Below are positions 1-10,155 of a stretch of 64,000 bases of DNA, piece by piece. A program made the position numbers and the translations under genes. This DNA comes from Ursus arctos (lineage: Eukaryota > Chordata > Mammalia > Carnivora > Ursidae), in the NCBI RefSeq assembly GCF_023065955.2, contig NW_026622841.1, positions 16,502,501 to 16,566,500 of the forward strand. The letters are read 5' to 3'. Each line of letters begins with the position of its first letter. The first letter of the stretch is position 1. The notes below the pieces were generated by a model, which saw only the letters and a list, made by a program, of their open reading frames with translations, was not told the DNA's origin and did not search any database.

Positions 1-972
1 ACAGAGTCTTCTTAAAGGCTTCTACACTTGAAACCGTGTCAGAAAAGATGAACGCAAGTAGGACTTTAGAGGAGAAGGCACAGTGAGTGCGTTCGCGTAT
101 GTGTGCAGTGGGGATGATTTGGGAGTTTATCGGCCTCGAGATGCTCCAGGGGTGCAGGGACCACCGAGACGCTTCCCCCTGGCGTGGCGGTACAAGTGGA
201 GGACAGAACTTTGGAGGGGACATCAGTGCTAGCCCCCAGAAGGAAGAAGTGCGAGAAGAGATCCAGAGGCTGGAGGCAGGAGACGTCGGAAAGGTGCTGC
301 TACGGCCCAGGGAAAGGGCTGGTGGAACTTGATCACTGGCCGTGGGGGAGTTTGAGAAGAGAGAGCGGGCTCTTGTGACATTCAGGAGGTCGGTATAGTT
401 AACGAAACCGATCGAGGGAATAAGACAGAGTATAAATCCAAGGCTTTTAGCTCAGAAAACTAGGGAGATGACGCAGTCGCTGGAGCAGGGAGGGGACCCA
501 AGTAGGTGAGCGGCAAGGTGCGTAATTTGTTTCGAATATGCCTGGGCTGAGGTTTGCAGTCTCGGTGGCCCATCAGACCCCAGCAGACATGTGTTCATCT
601 TGAGGCTGGAGCTGGAAGAGAAGGGAAGCGGCAAGCCGGTTTGGGGGAGCGCAGCGTGAAGATGGCTGTCGCAGCTGCGGAAATGGTGGCATCACCTGGT
701 AGAATGTGCAGAACCGGAGGAAGGGAGGACCAGGGCTGGAGCCCCGAGGAACACGAGCGCACAGGGGCCAGGGGACGTGTTGAGGAGGTGTCAGCTGTGG
801 CTCAGAAGCCAGCGCAGAGGAGCACCAGGCAGGAAGGGCACTGTCCTAGATCTGGTGAAAGGAGGAGGTCATTCCAAAGGGAGAAAGGGGTCAACGCTCG
901 GGTGGTCCAGGAAGATCTGGGGCAACAGTTAAAAGCCATCAGCGTGAGTGACCTTAGCAAGCAGGGGTTTTT

Positions 973-1170
973 CTAGGACTTATTTATTTATTTGAGAGAG
1001 AGAGAGAGAGCATGAGCAGGACGGGCAGAGGGAGAGTGAGAGAGAGTCTCAAGCAGACTCTGTGCTGAGCTCAGAGCCCGATGCAGGGCTCGATCCCATG
1101 ACCCTGAGATCACGAGCTGAGCCAAAACCAAGAGTCAGATGCTTAACTGACTGAGCCACCCAGGCACCCC
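973..1170 (-). mobile_element. SINEC (tRNA-derived carnivore SINE)
   Basis: This reverse SINEC runs from the tail TTATTTATTTATTT and GA-rich segment to CCACCCAGGCACCCC at the 5' end of the element. An imperfect target duplication (AGCAAGCAGGGGTTTTTC and AGCAAGTGGGATTTTTG) flanks it. Confidence 0.92.
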
Positions 1171-1584
1171 AGCAAGTGGGATTTTTGTAAACGGAGAGGT
1201 AATGGGTCAAAGAGCGAATTGGAGTTGGGGCCAAACCAACGCATGGCTGCTCCCACAGTGAGTAGTAGGTAAGGCAGATTCGTGGCCATTCCTTGCTCAG
1301 TGACTGATGAATGGGAATAGCCAGTTGTGACATGGCATCCTCGCTCCATGCCAGAGTGACCGCGTTGCAGGAGGGGGAGGGGCAGGCAGAGCATCCCGGG
1401 GGTGGACCTCAGGGAGGAGTGTCAGGGAAGCTTCGTTTCAGTCAGGGTGGGGTGGTGAGAGGACCTGGGGGTAGGACTCAGATGGGCTCGTGGGCGTGTG
1501 TGAGTGAGCGGGGGTGGGGAGGACACTAAGTTATGGGGTACCAAGATGTAGGGGGTGGGGTTGTTAGCTGGCCCCCTCCCCCCT

Positions 1585-1822
1585 CGCCTCCCACTCTACC
1601 AGCTTATTTCTACTCAGTCTTTACAACTCAAGCCACGCCACACCGCCCGTGGGAAGCCTGCTGCCTGTCCTTATTAGTTAGGAGTTGGGAGCGCGGTGCG
1701 CCTCCCTTCCCAGCGGTTGTCCCTGCAAAGCAGGGGCTGTGTCTCTTTCATGTTTGCTGTCCCAGTGAGTTTTTGAGATCTGGTGTAAGCTACTCAGTAG
1801 AGGCTTATTTAATGAAAAAAAT
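1585..1822 (+). mobile_element. Possible L2 fragment
   Basis: The end CAAAGCAGGGGCTGTGTCTC through ACTCAGTAGAGGCTTATTTA resembles a worn L2 terminus. It interrupts the purine-rich repeat around it. Confidence 0.4.
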
Positions 1823-1834
1823 GGCAGGGTGAGT

Positions 1835-2480
1835 GGCGTGTCACCGAGGTGGGGCAGAGATCGGAGTTTGGGGCACACGAGGAGGTCAGTTTTGGCTGTG
1901 TTAAATTTGAGATGCCTATTAGACATCGATCGGAGAGAGTAGGAGTCTGGACATGTGAGTCGGTAACTCAGGGGAGAGGCCTGGACTGGGGATATAAATA
2001 TGGACATCGTTGCCATACGGATTGTACTGCAAGCAAGGAGGTCACTAGCCAGTGTGGGCAGAGAGAGAAGAGCTTTCCCAGGGCACGCGGAATCTAAAGG
2101 TTGGGGGGGAACAAGGATCCAGCGAAGGAGACAGAAAGAAAGCAGCCAGTGGAGCAGGAAGGAGACCAGGAGGAAGTGAATTTCTGGAAGCAGCGGGAAG
2201 GTGCTTTGAGAGATCAGCTGTGTCCGGTGCCCCTGAGAGCATGTGAGACGAGGGCTGAGAGGAGACCGTGAGACTCAGCCACCCGGGTGCCGCTGGTGCC
2301 CTTGACCGAAGCTTCTTTAGTGGGGACGCCCCTTTGAGCGGGTTCCAGGGAGAATGGGAGGGGAGGGACTGCAGACAGTGAGTCTACAGCTGCTGTGAGT
2401 TGGGAGGCAGCCGTGAGTCAGTGGTTGAGGGGGCCGCGGGGTCAGCGTGCTGTGTAGAGCTGTTCCGGCGTGTTGCTGGG
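1835..2480 (-). repeat. Ancient L2-like repeat, reverse
   Basis: This purine-rich sequence resembles a dispersed mammalian repeat, with GTTAAATTTGAGATGCCTAT, AACTCAGGGGAGAGGCCTGG and GGAGAATGGGAGGGGAGGGA. I read it as a reverse L2-related element, but the family assignment is uncertain. Confidence 0.45.
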
Positions 2481-2904
2481 CCACTGGCAGCGATGGTTCC
2501 GAAGGGGAAAGGGGGCTGGAGAGGGGGGAGCACCTGCTGGAGCAATATCCCTGAGCATTAGAGGGGTTGGCCAGACCGGGGACAACAATGGAGGAAGAGG
2601 TGCAGGGGGAGCTGGGAGGCTTCATCCATCGTGGGGGGCGGGGAGGGGAGGGTATAGGGGCGCAGACTCCGGGAGGTAGAACTCTGTGGTGGCGGCCGCT
2701 CTTAGGAGCTCTCTTCTGACTGCTTCAGTCTTCACAATAAAACAGGAAGCGAGGTCATCAGCCGGGAGCGAGGCTGGGGAGGAGGTGCGGCAGTGTGAGG
2801 GGAGGAGCGGGTATGACATCATCATCTTGGGGGGGTGACAGCGAATGGGCTGTGCTGAAAACCACATTCGGGACGTCTCCCTTCTCCACTGGGGCCGCCG
2901 TCAC

Positions 2905-3565
2905 TATTGTGCAGCGTGCTCCCTGGTCTCCCTGCTCTGCCCCTGCCCCCGCACAGCCCCTTCTCCCCAGAGTGGCGGACTCATCCTGTAACACGGATGT
3001 GTGATCGCGGCACTTCTCTGTCCCAAACCCTCCAGTGGCTTCTCATCCCAATCGGTACAAAGGGCAGAGTTTTTCAAATGGCCTTCCAGACCCCGCAAGG
3101 TCTGGCTTCCCGTTCCCTCCCTGTCGGCACCCACCTGCTACCACCTCCCCTACTACTCCAGCCACATGGGCCTCTCCCTGCTCTTGGAACACACCAAGAA
3201 TGCTCCTGCACCAGCGCTTTTCCCTTTGCTGTTCCTTCTACTTAGAATGCTCTTCCCAGGGATACCCTCATGGCTCCCTACTTCCCTTCCCACAGGTCTC
3301 TGCTCAAACGTTCTTTCGTAGCAAGGCCTTCTCCGACCTCCCTCCGTAAAATAGCAGCCCCTCCCTGACAACCTGCACTACCGAGCACCTTTACTTTTTC
3401 ACACAGCACCTGGCACAGTACGCGGACTTGTTCACTGCCGGTCTCCCTCACTCGCATGTAAGAGCCTTGAGAGCAGAGCCGCTGTGTTCCTCACCGTTTT
3501 CTGGAACGGCATCTGGAAGACTGTCTGACATAGAAACCACTGAATGAATATTTGCTTAGAGGAAG
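2905..3565 (+). mobile_element. L2 LINE 3' end
   Basis: This is a forward L2 tail. CTCCAGTGGCTTCTCATCCC, GGAACACACCAAGAATGCTC, AGGTCTCTGCTCAAACGTTC and the terminal ACTGAATGAATATTTGC are diagnostic. It ends at the GGAA microsatellite and explains several long but meaningless open frames here. Confidence 0.85.
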
Positions 3566-3597
3566 GAAGGAAGGAAGGAAGGAAGGAAGGAAGGAAA
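3559..3597. repeat. (GGAA)n microsatellite
   Basis: About nine uninterrupted GGAA units lie directly at the end of the L2 element. Confidence 0.97.
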
Positions 3598-3905
3598 GGC
3601 GGGCATATGATGGGTGGATACGTGGCCAGTGGGTCACTGAGATAGGGCTATAATGCAAACATTCATTTCTATATGGGCAAACTCCATCCCAAGGAGGGGT
3701 TTCTGACTGACTCTAGGCACCAATGAAAGACAGAAATAGATCTTTTCATCTCTTGAACAATCGTTGTGGTCGGGGGTCAGCCGACATCTAGTGGAGCCCG
3801 GGGATTTGTTCTGCAGCTCCCCGCTCCCCCGAGTGAAGACAGAATGCCCGGGTCTCTATTTCCAGGTGAGAATGTGATGTGTGCACACGCTGTCTTCCCT
3901 TCCAG

Positions 3906-4123
3906 GATAATTCCTATCTTTCTTATCCGTCGCCCTGAGAACAACATCCCTTATGCAACAGTGGAGGAGGAGCTGATTGGAGAATTTGTGAAGTATTCCA
4001 TCCGGGATGGGAAGGAGATAAACTTCCTGAGAAGAGAGTCGGAGGCGGGTCAGAAGTGTTGTACCTTCCAACACTGGGTGTACCAGAGGACAAGTGGCTG
4101 CCTCCTGGTCACGGACATGCAGG
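3906..4123 (+). CDS. ALPK2: ALPK2 exon: alpha-kinase domain, catalytic part
   Basis: This internal coding exon encodes about 72 residues of an atypical alpha-kinase (Ser/Thr kinase) domain, reading [20 protein letters not shown] onward to LLVTDMQG. It is bounded by a pyrimidine-rich acceptor (CTTCCCTTCCAG, ending 3905) and a donor GTGAGG at 4124. It begins with the third base of a split codon and ends after one base of the next codon, so it joins the following exon in frame. By analogy with TRPM7 kinase, the His of QHW (4072-4074) is the first zinc ligand, and the Asp of VTD (4114-4116), 14 residues later, is the catalytic Asp; the spacing is that of TRPM7 H1751 and D1765. Earlier exons lie left of the window. 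I chose ALPK2 over ALPK3 from the wording of the kinase end, the short basic tail and the neighbouring MIR122. Confidence 0.93.
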
Positions 4124-4594
4124 GTGAGGAAGCAGCCTGACCTGGCTTCCAGGGATGCCGCGGGCCTGGAATGTTCCTGGGGGTGTGGACGGGAGGAGAG
4201 GGAGAGGTCTCCTGGATGCCTTTAAGCATCTTTATACCAGCAGAAGGTGTTACTAATGTCTCTTCCGAAACAAGGGCAGACAGAGGAGACTGAAATGACC
4301 AGCCAAACAGTAATAAAGTCCATTGTAGTAATTTATGCCAATAATGCCTTCCTATTACCACAGGTAACTAAAGATTGGCTTTATTGTTCTATCCTCCACA
4401 GGGGCAATTCAGAAGTATATAGAAAAATCTGGCTGTACCAAAAGATAAATTAAGATGTAATCACTCATTCTTAATAAGTGAAAGGGTCTTTCACAGTTGC
4501 TTTAGATTTTCAAGCTCCCCTGGCTAGTTTGCAGCATTTTCAATTTATATGCAAATTGATAGGAATGCATTTGCTGTATGAAGTGGGGATATGA

Positions 4595-5110
4595 TAATTA
4601 GGGTACCCAGAGAGACAGCCCCGAGACAAGTTGCAGTTTGGGGTTCCCCAAGACCACCTTCTGGTTCATGAGTTTGCTGGAAGTACTCACAGAACTCAGA
4701 AAATCCTTTACACTCGTGGCTATGGTTTATTACAGTGAAAGGACACAGGCTCAAATTAGCAAAAGGACGAGGCTTGTGGGGCAGAGTCAGTGGGAGGCCT
4801 TCCAGGTGTCCTGTCGCAGTGGAGTCACGTAGACCAGCGCTTACTTCTCCCAGCAATGATGTGTGGCAGCATGCATGAAGAACTGCCTTCCAGGGAAGCT
4901 CGCCCAAACCTCGGTGTTCAGAGTTTTTACTGGGCGTCCGTCATGTAGGCATAACTAGTCACAAGGTGGACTTTGCTCTCTAGCCTCTCCAGAGTCACAC
5001 CCATGGCCCCAGGAAGACAAAGACACCCTTATCAGGTAGGTCATTCCAAGGCTTAGGGGTTAGCTCTCAGGAGTTGGGCAAGGATTGAACCTTTATTTGG
5101 GCAAGGTTAA
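4595..5110. repeat. Ancient LTR-like interspersed repeat, family not assigned
   Basis: The sequence around GGGGTTCCCCAAGACCACCT, ACTCACAGAACTCAGAAAAT and GAGTTTTTACTGGGCGTCCG is of a kind I recognise as dispersed in mammals. It partly resembles the repeat at 38650-39455. I cannot name the family with certainty. Confidence 0.5.
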
Positions 5111-5689
5111 TCCTTCCCTACACACACATGTTCAGGTACAAATATTGGGGAGGGGATCCCAGGAAACACTGGTAGGAGAGAGAAGTGTGACAGGCGGTGG
5201 GAAGACAGCCAGTAGGGGACCTTATAATACAGCCAGTTCCTGCTGTGGGTCACTGAAGCTCCTGCCTGCGGGGGAAGTGCTGGGAGCCTATGCAGAGCAA
5301 ACTTCTCAGAATTCTCTCACCCACGGAGTGAAGGAGCAGGGGTATTTATACACCAATTGTCTTTCGCTACCGGTGGGAGGCTACTCCTGGTGGGAGTGTT
5401 AATTCCCCTGCACTTGCCACCTGCACACGGAGAAGCCAAGCTGAGCAAAGCAGGCTCCCATGATCAGAGAAAGTTCTCAGGCAAAGAAATGTTGGGGCAC
5501 AGAGAGGGGGAGCCAGTGCGCACGGAAGCGGTTAGGGTGAGGACAGTGGGTGGGGCGCCAATAGTTTCTACCACAAGGGTTTTCCCCTTCCTCTTCCTTT
5601 CCAAATAATAATACTGTGAAGAAAAATCTGAACTATCATCCTATGCCTGCTGTATGTCAGACCTCGTCACAGACGAGAATCTCCAGCTC

Positions 5690-5868
5690 TTTCTACAGCC
5701 TGGTGGTGAAGAGCAAGACTGCCTCTGGGTTCTGTTCCCACGGCTTCCTAGCTGCTAGCCTTGGGCAAATTACTTCCCTCTCTGCGCCTCAGTACTTTAC
5801 ACGTTGTCGTGAGGCTTAAACAGGATGGGAAGACATGTAGCACAGCACCGCCACATAATAAGTGTTCC
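5690..5868 (+). mobile_element. MIR SINE
   Basis: This forward MIR reads GCCTCTGGGTTCTGTTCCCA, TGGGCAAATTACTTCCCTCT, then a terminal ATAATAAGTGTTCCC. It lies about 120 bases from a reverse MIR. Confidence 0.75.
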
Positions 5869-5984
5869 CCGATTTTTTTAACCTTTATTTTGAAATAATC
5901 ATAGGCACAAGAAGGTGCAAAAATGTTCAGAGAGGTCCCCCTTTTCGTATGTACTCATTTTTTTCCCTATAAGATTCTGTCTGA

Positions 5985-6165
5985 TCTTCATAACCCTGCG
6001 AGGAAGACATTAGGATCCCATTTTACAGATGAGAAAACAGAGGCTCAGAGACAGTGCTTTAATTGCCTGCTGTCCCTCAGCTAATAAGCAGAGGGGTTCA
6101 AGACTCTACCCTGTGGTTTCTGACTCCAAAACCCAAGCTCTTTCCACTAACCCACGAATTTACCA
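5985..6165 (-). mobile_element. MIR SINE, reverse
   Basis: CCATTTTACAGATGAGAAAA, then CAGAGGCTCAGAGACAGTGC and the GACTCCAAAACCCAAGCTCT end, are the reverse of the MIR core. Confidence 0.8.
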
Positions 6166-6326
6166 ATTTGCAAGAGATTTCCAAGTGTCTCCCGATGTTA
6201 AAGCTTCTAGTGAGGACCTTCTCGAGGGCCAGCGGGGGAGTGCAACATTAGAGTCTTGCAGATGGGACCACTCTGCATATTGAGGGCTGCCATACCCACT
6301 CACTTTCTGAAGAGACCCCGCTGCCA

Positions 6327-6401
<75 letters not shown>
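6327..6401. repeat. Compound (CT)n(CA)n microsatellite
   Basis: A run of about 18 CT units passes directly into about 19 CA units, inside an ALPK2 intron. Confidence 0.98.
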
Positions 6402-6402
<1 letters not shown>

Positions 6403-9194
6403 CACATGGTCTTAATACATAGTTATCTATTCTAGTTAGATTCCGGCTGCATAATTCTGGATTCCCCCCTCCATCTTTCCTCCTTCAGAGTTAATTTTGC
6501 AATAAATACAGCTCTCCTACTGAAAAGCAGCCCCCTGGAGCTCCGCGCACAGCTACTTTTGCTTCTGGGCACTTGTAAACAAGCGTAGTGGAATGTTACG
6601 TCTCTCGGTAAATGCCGTGTGCGCTCTAAAGCGTTGGCACGGTGTATCATAACGGGGTTTATTTGCTCTCTGCTGCTGGGGAAAATCTCTTTATGGTCAT
6701 CACCGTTGTGTGCAAGATAGCACATCCATTCTCTAAGGAATCTGTACGTTTTCCGGTTTTACCGAGACACTGGAATTAGGATTAAAAACAAACCAACCGA
6801 CCCAAACTCAACTATGACCTTCTCAGACTCTTCAAAGCGATCCCCTCCCTCTTGCGTTAGTTTGTCGACAGGGTGGTGGTGGCTTCTGCAAGGTTGGGGG
6901 TGAAAGCCCCGCATGTGATTTGGCCCTGACATCTGCCCACCGCTGAGACCACTAGGGTTCCTAAGAAGCGCTCACCCCAAAGACCCAAGAACTCAAGTTC
7001 TGGAGAACACATTCCGGATGCTGCCTCCTTCCTTCCTTCCACTGGAAACGACCCGTAGGTGACTGTTAGCCCCAACTCCACTTAATTGCTACATACTAGC
7101 ATTCAAATTATTATCCTACAGAGACTTCGGTTGAACTGCCCGCAAATGACTAAACCGAGAGATGCTACCTTTTTGAAATTTTATTCTCTTTTTCTCAACT
7201 GTAATTGATAGCTGGTAATTGTGAGAGGCAGGAAAAGCGATTCCCAAGTTCAAGGAACTTTGCCAAATGACTTTTTAAAATTGGACTAAAATGCAGCTCA
7301 GAGCTGGGATTTTTAAATACAGAGTCCCTCAAAAACAAGATGTCCAAAGAGGGCTTTTACAATTGGGTGTCTTTTTTTTTTTTTTTTTTCTGAAGCACAG
7401 CCCCTGTAATAAAGGCTACGTGAAGCATTTCTGCATATGTTCTGTTGTTAGCAGCTTCGCAAGAACAAGATGAATTAGTCGCCCACTGCGAAAGCAGCTT
7501 TTAAAATGCTCACTGGCTCAGCCCAAGTGCCGGCTGTGATTTAGCTCACAGGTGCACGCCAGAATAGCAGCGCTCATCACTTCTGTCTGACTAACCAGCC
7601 TGAATAGCAGCATGGCCTGTATTTTGGCTGTGGTCCGGGCAGATGGTGCTGAATCAGACCATTGACCCATTAGGGTTCCTCTCCTGGGCGTCTGAAAGCA
7701 GCGCTCATAGGAGCAGAGACCCATGGAGCTAGGCTGCCATCGCGTCTGACCTTGGGGTTGGCTTGGGAGGGGACGCTAGTTCCTCGGTCCACAGCCCAGA
7801 CTGGTTTCTGTGCTGTCAGGCCCCTCAGTGAGCAGGTCATCTGCTGGCCATGGGGAATACAGCAACCACAGGCCCAGGTAGGACAAGAGTTAGGGGCAAG
7901 AGAGGAGGAGGCAAGCCAGACAGACTGGTGGGGTAGCACTGTGGACCCCATGCTTGGCCACCGAAGGCCTGTCACTAGATTGCAGGAGTGCGCTTGAGGT
8001 GGGGGTCCACTGAGTTGGAGCCTATGCCCACGGCCACCACCCTAGAAAGACAGGAGCTGAACTGCTCCCGGGTCTGGCAAGGAGAGTCTGGAAAGGCCGA
8101 GGCCCATGCACACTCTGGGCATTGGAAAGGTCTGTCTTCCTCCACATCTGGAGGAGGTTAGGGATGTCGAGTGAGACGGGGACAGGGTAAGAGCATGGCT
8201 CTTCTCTACCGCCCCAGTGATGGTGACTCTTGCCCTTCCCCACCCTGAAAGACAGAAGGATTTTCCATTTTCTTTGTGTCCCTCGTTCCTCAACCGCTCT
8301 CTCAACTGCTTCTGCTGGAGAGGCAGAGGCAAAGAGCCTTCTGTGTTCTTGGGATTCTATGCAGATCCTGTGGCTCTTTGCTGAGCCAGAGTGGGAAGCT
8401 CAGGGAGCTGTGTGGGTTGTTTTGGTGTTGGTAATACCCCACCCCAACATGGTTTAATGGGTCGAGGTTAGGATAAGTCAAAGGGTTAGACCATGTGTCA
8501 CAGCGGTCTGTGTCTCCAGGCCAGTGGTTACAAGTCTCCATGTAACTCAGGAGTGTTTCCCTGTACCTAAAGCCAACCCAGAGAATCTTCGCTCCCCAAC
8601 TGGGCAACCATCTTTATGGAGATGGGAAATCGCATATGTGGAGTTTGGCTTGGAACTGAACGGATGCCATCTTGAACTCTCTCACTGCTGACCTCACCTC
8701 CCCCCCCAGCCCATGCTCATGCCACCTGTCACTGCAGTGACCCACTGGAGCAGACCAAAGCCCCTGTCTGAGCATTTCTAGGGAGAGAGCTTGTGGGACA
8801 AGAGCAAGCCTCAGAGCCGTGCGTAGAGCTATTAGCCTCCCTCCTCCCGCAGAGGGGGCGGGCCAAGCACACAGAGGACGTCATTGCCCGAACTACAAAG
8901 GGCTGGGGGTGGCTGGGGGTGGCAGACCCCACCATTGGATCCCGTGAGACACAACTCCCCTAAACTGCTGTCAGACGTGCCATTCCCTGTTATCATCCCA
9001 CAGAGCTGGATGTATGTCTGAAAGGCCGTCAGTGTCGACAGAAAGAGGCCTCTACTGATGGAAACAGGAGAAATGTTTATGTAGGAAGGGAAGGCAGGGG
9101 GGGCTGTCACTACCCCTTCCCCGTGAAGCCTGGCCAGTCCTTTCCCAGGAGCCCCGGGTAACACAAATCCCATCTCTGCTCTCTCTTCCCATAG

Positions 9195-9243
9195 GTGTAG
9201 GAATGAAGTTAACTGACGTTGGCATAGCAACACTGGCTAAAGG
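9195..9243 (+). CDS. ALPK2: ALPK2 49-bp exon: alpha-kinase domain continuation
   Basis: This very short exon is too small to stand out as an open reading frame. The acceptor is CTTCCCATAG (ending 9194) and the donor is GGTGAGTA (GT at 9244). It joins the preceding exon to read [20 protein letters not shown]. The Asp of LTD lies 10 residues after the catalytic Asp of the previous exon, the spacing of D1775 to D1765 in TRPM7 kinase, so a second conserved active-site residue sits here. It ends after two bases of a Gly codon that is completed by the first base of the last exon, 18.9 kb downstream. Frame compatibility at both ends, and the peptide continuing the family pattern, make the call firm. 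Confidence 0.92.
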
Positions 9244-10155
9244 GTGAGTAGAAAAAAACCCCAGCACATATCGTTCGATTCTGAGCTTCCAAACACCTGC
9301 TGGGCACACACTGTGAAGCTGATGCGGGCAAGTCAATTTCTTGTCCTAACTACGGATGACAAATGGTCTTGGGACGAATTCAATTCACTTCTCTCACTTA
9401 CATAAAATATTTATGGACTTTGTTCTCCCAGGCAAACACATTTGTTTCCTTACTTTGAAACAAACAAGAACTCTGGAAAAGCATTTCAAGATGAATTACT
9501 ACCAGGAGTGCCATGAGGGGTCAATGCCAGCATGACTGGAATTTCTTTTAATCATGAACATTCCATTTTTCTGCCTTTGATATCTTCACTATTAGAAGCT
9601 TCTTAATTTTTATTTATTTATTTATTTTTTTGCATTTGAGGGCAGGGAATTCAATTTGCATATTTTTAATGTCCTTCCCCCATCCCAAAAAGTCCTTCAG
9701 GCGGTTCCCACTCTTCCCTGGAGGTGGTTTCAGGAGCAAATGCCTAGGGAGGATCTGTGATGAGTTACTCTGGTGGGTGTGTGGCTTTGTTTTCCCAGTT
9801 CAGGGTAGGGTGTTGCTTGGTTCCGTGTGGGCTATGCCTGGACGGCACTGTAACATCTTACTGGCTTATCTCTTTTTTTTAATGTTTTTTTATTATATTA
9901 TGTTAGTCACCGTACAGTACATCCCTGGTTTCTGATGTAAAGTTCGATGATTCATTAGTTGCGTATAATACCCAGCGCACCATGCAATACGTGCCCTCCT
10001 TACTACCCATCACCAGTCTACCCCAGTCCCCCACCCCCCTCCCCTCTGAAGCCCTCAGTTTGTTTCTCAGAGTCCATAGTCTCTCATGCTTCATTCCCCC
10101 TTCTGATTACCCCCCCTTCTTTATCTGTTTCTTCCCCTACCGATCTTCCTAGTTC

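Larger units (their letters stand above)
1..3905 (+). other. ALPK2: ALPK2 upstream intron (partial)
   Basis: This is sequence upstream of the first visible ALPK2 exon. It contains old repeats (L2 and L2-like, a SINEC, a GGAA microsatellite). I found no earlier kinase exon here, so the N-terminal part of the alpha-kinase domain must lie left of the window. Positions 1-970 are purine-rich, possibly a continuation of the decayed repeat seen at 1835-2480, and contain no gene I can support. Confidence 0.7.
4124..9194 (+). other. ALPK2: ALPK2 penultimate intron (5.1 kb)
   Basis: This is a GT-AG intron between the catalytic exon and the 49-bp exon. It holds an LTR-like repeat (about 4595-5110), two MIR elements in opposite orientation (5690-5868 and 5985-6165), a compound CT/CA microsatellite (6327-6401) and a poly-T run near 7373-7390. 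The stretch 6420-9190 is otherwise unique; I see no exon in it. Confidence 0.85.

Noticed and set aside
2907..3349. Several overlapping Pro/Ser-rich open frames
   Set aside because: They lie inside an L2 LINE 3' end, which is stop-poor in this orientation.
3766..3905. Upstream extension of the reading frame before the ALPK2 exon
   Set aside because: The open frame runs on by chance into the intron. The acceptor CTTCCCTTCCAG at 3894-3905 and the frame junction place the exon start at 3906.
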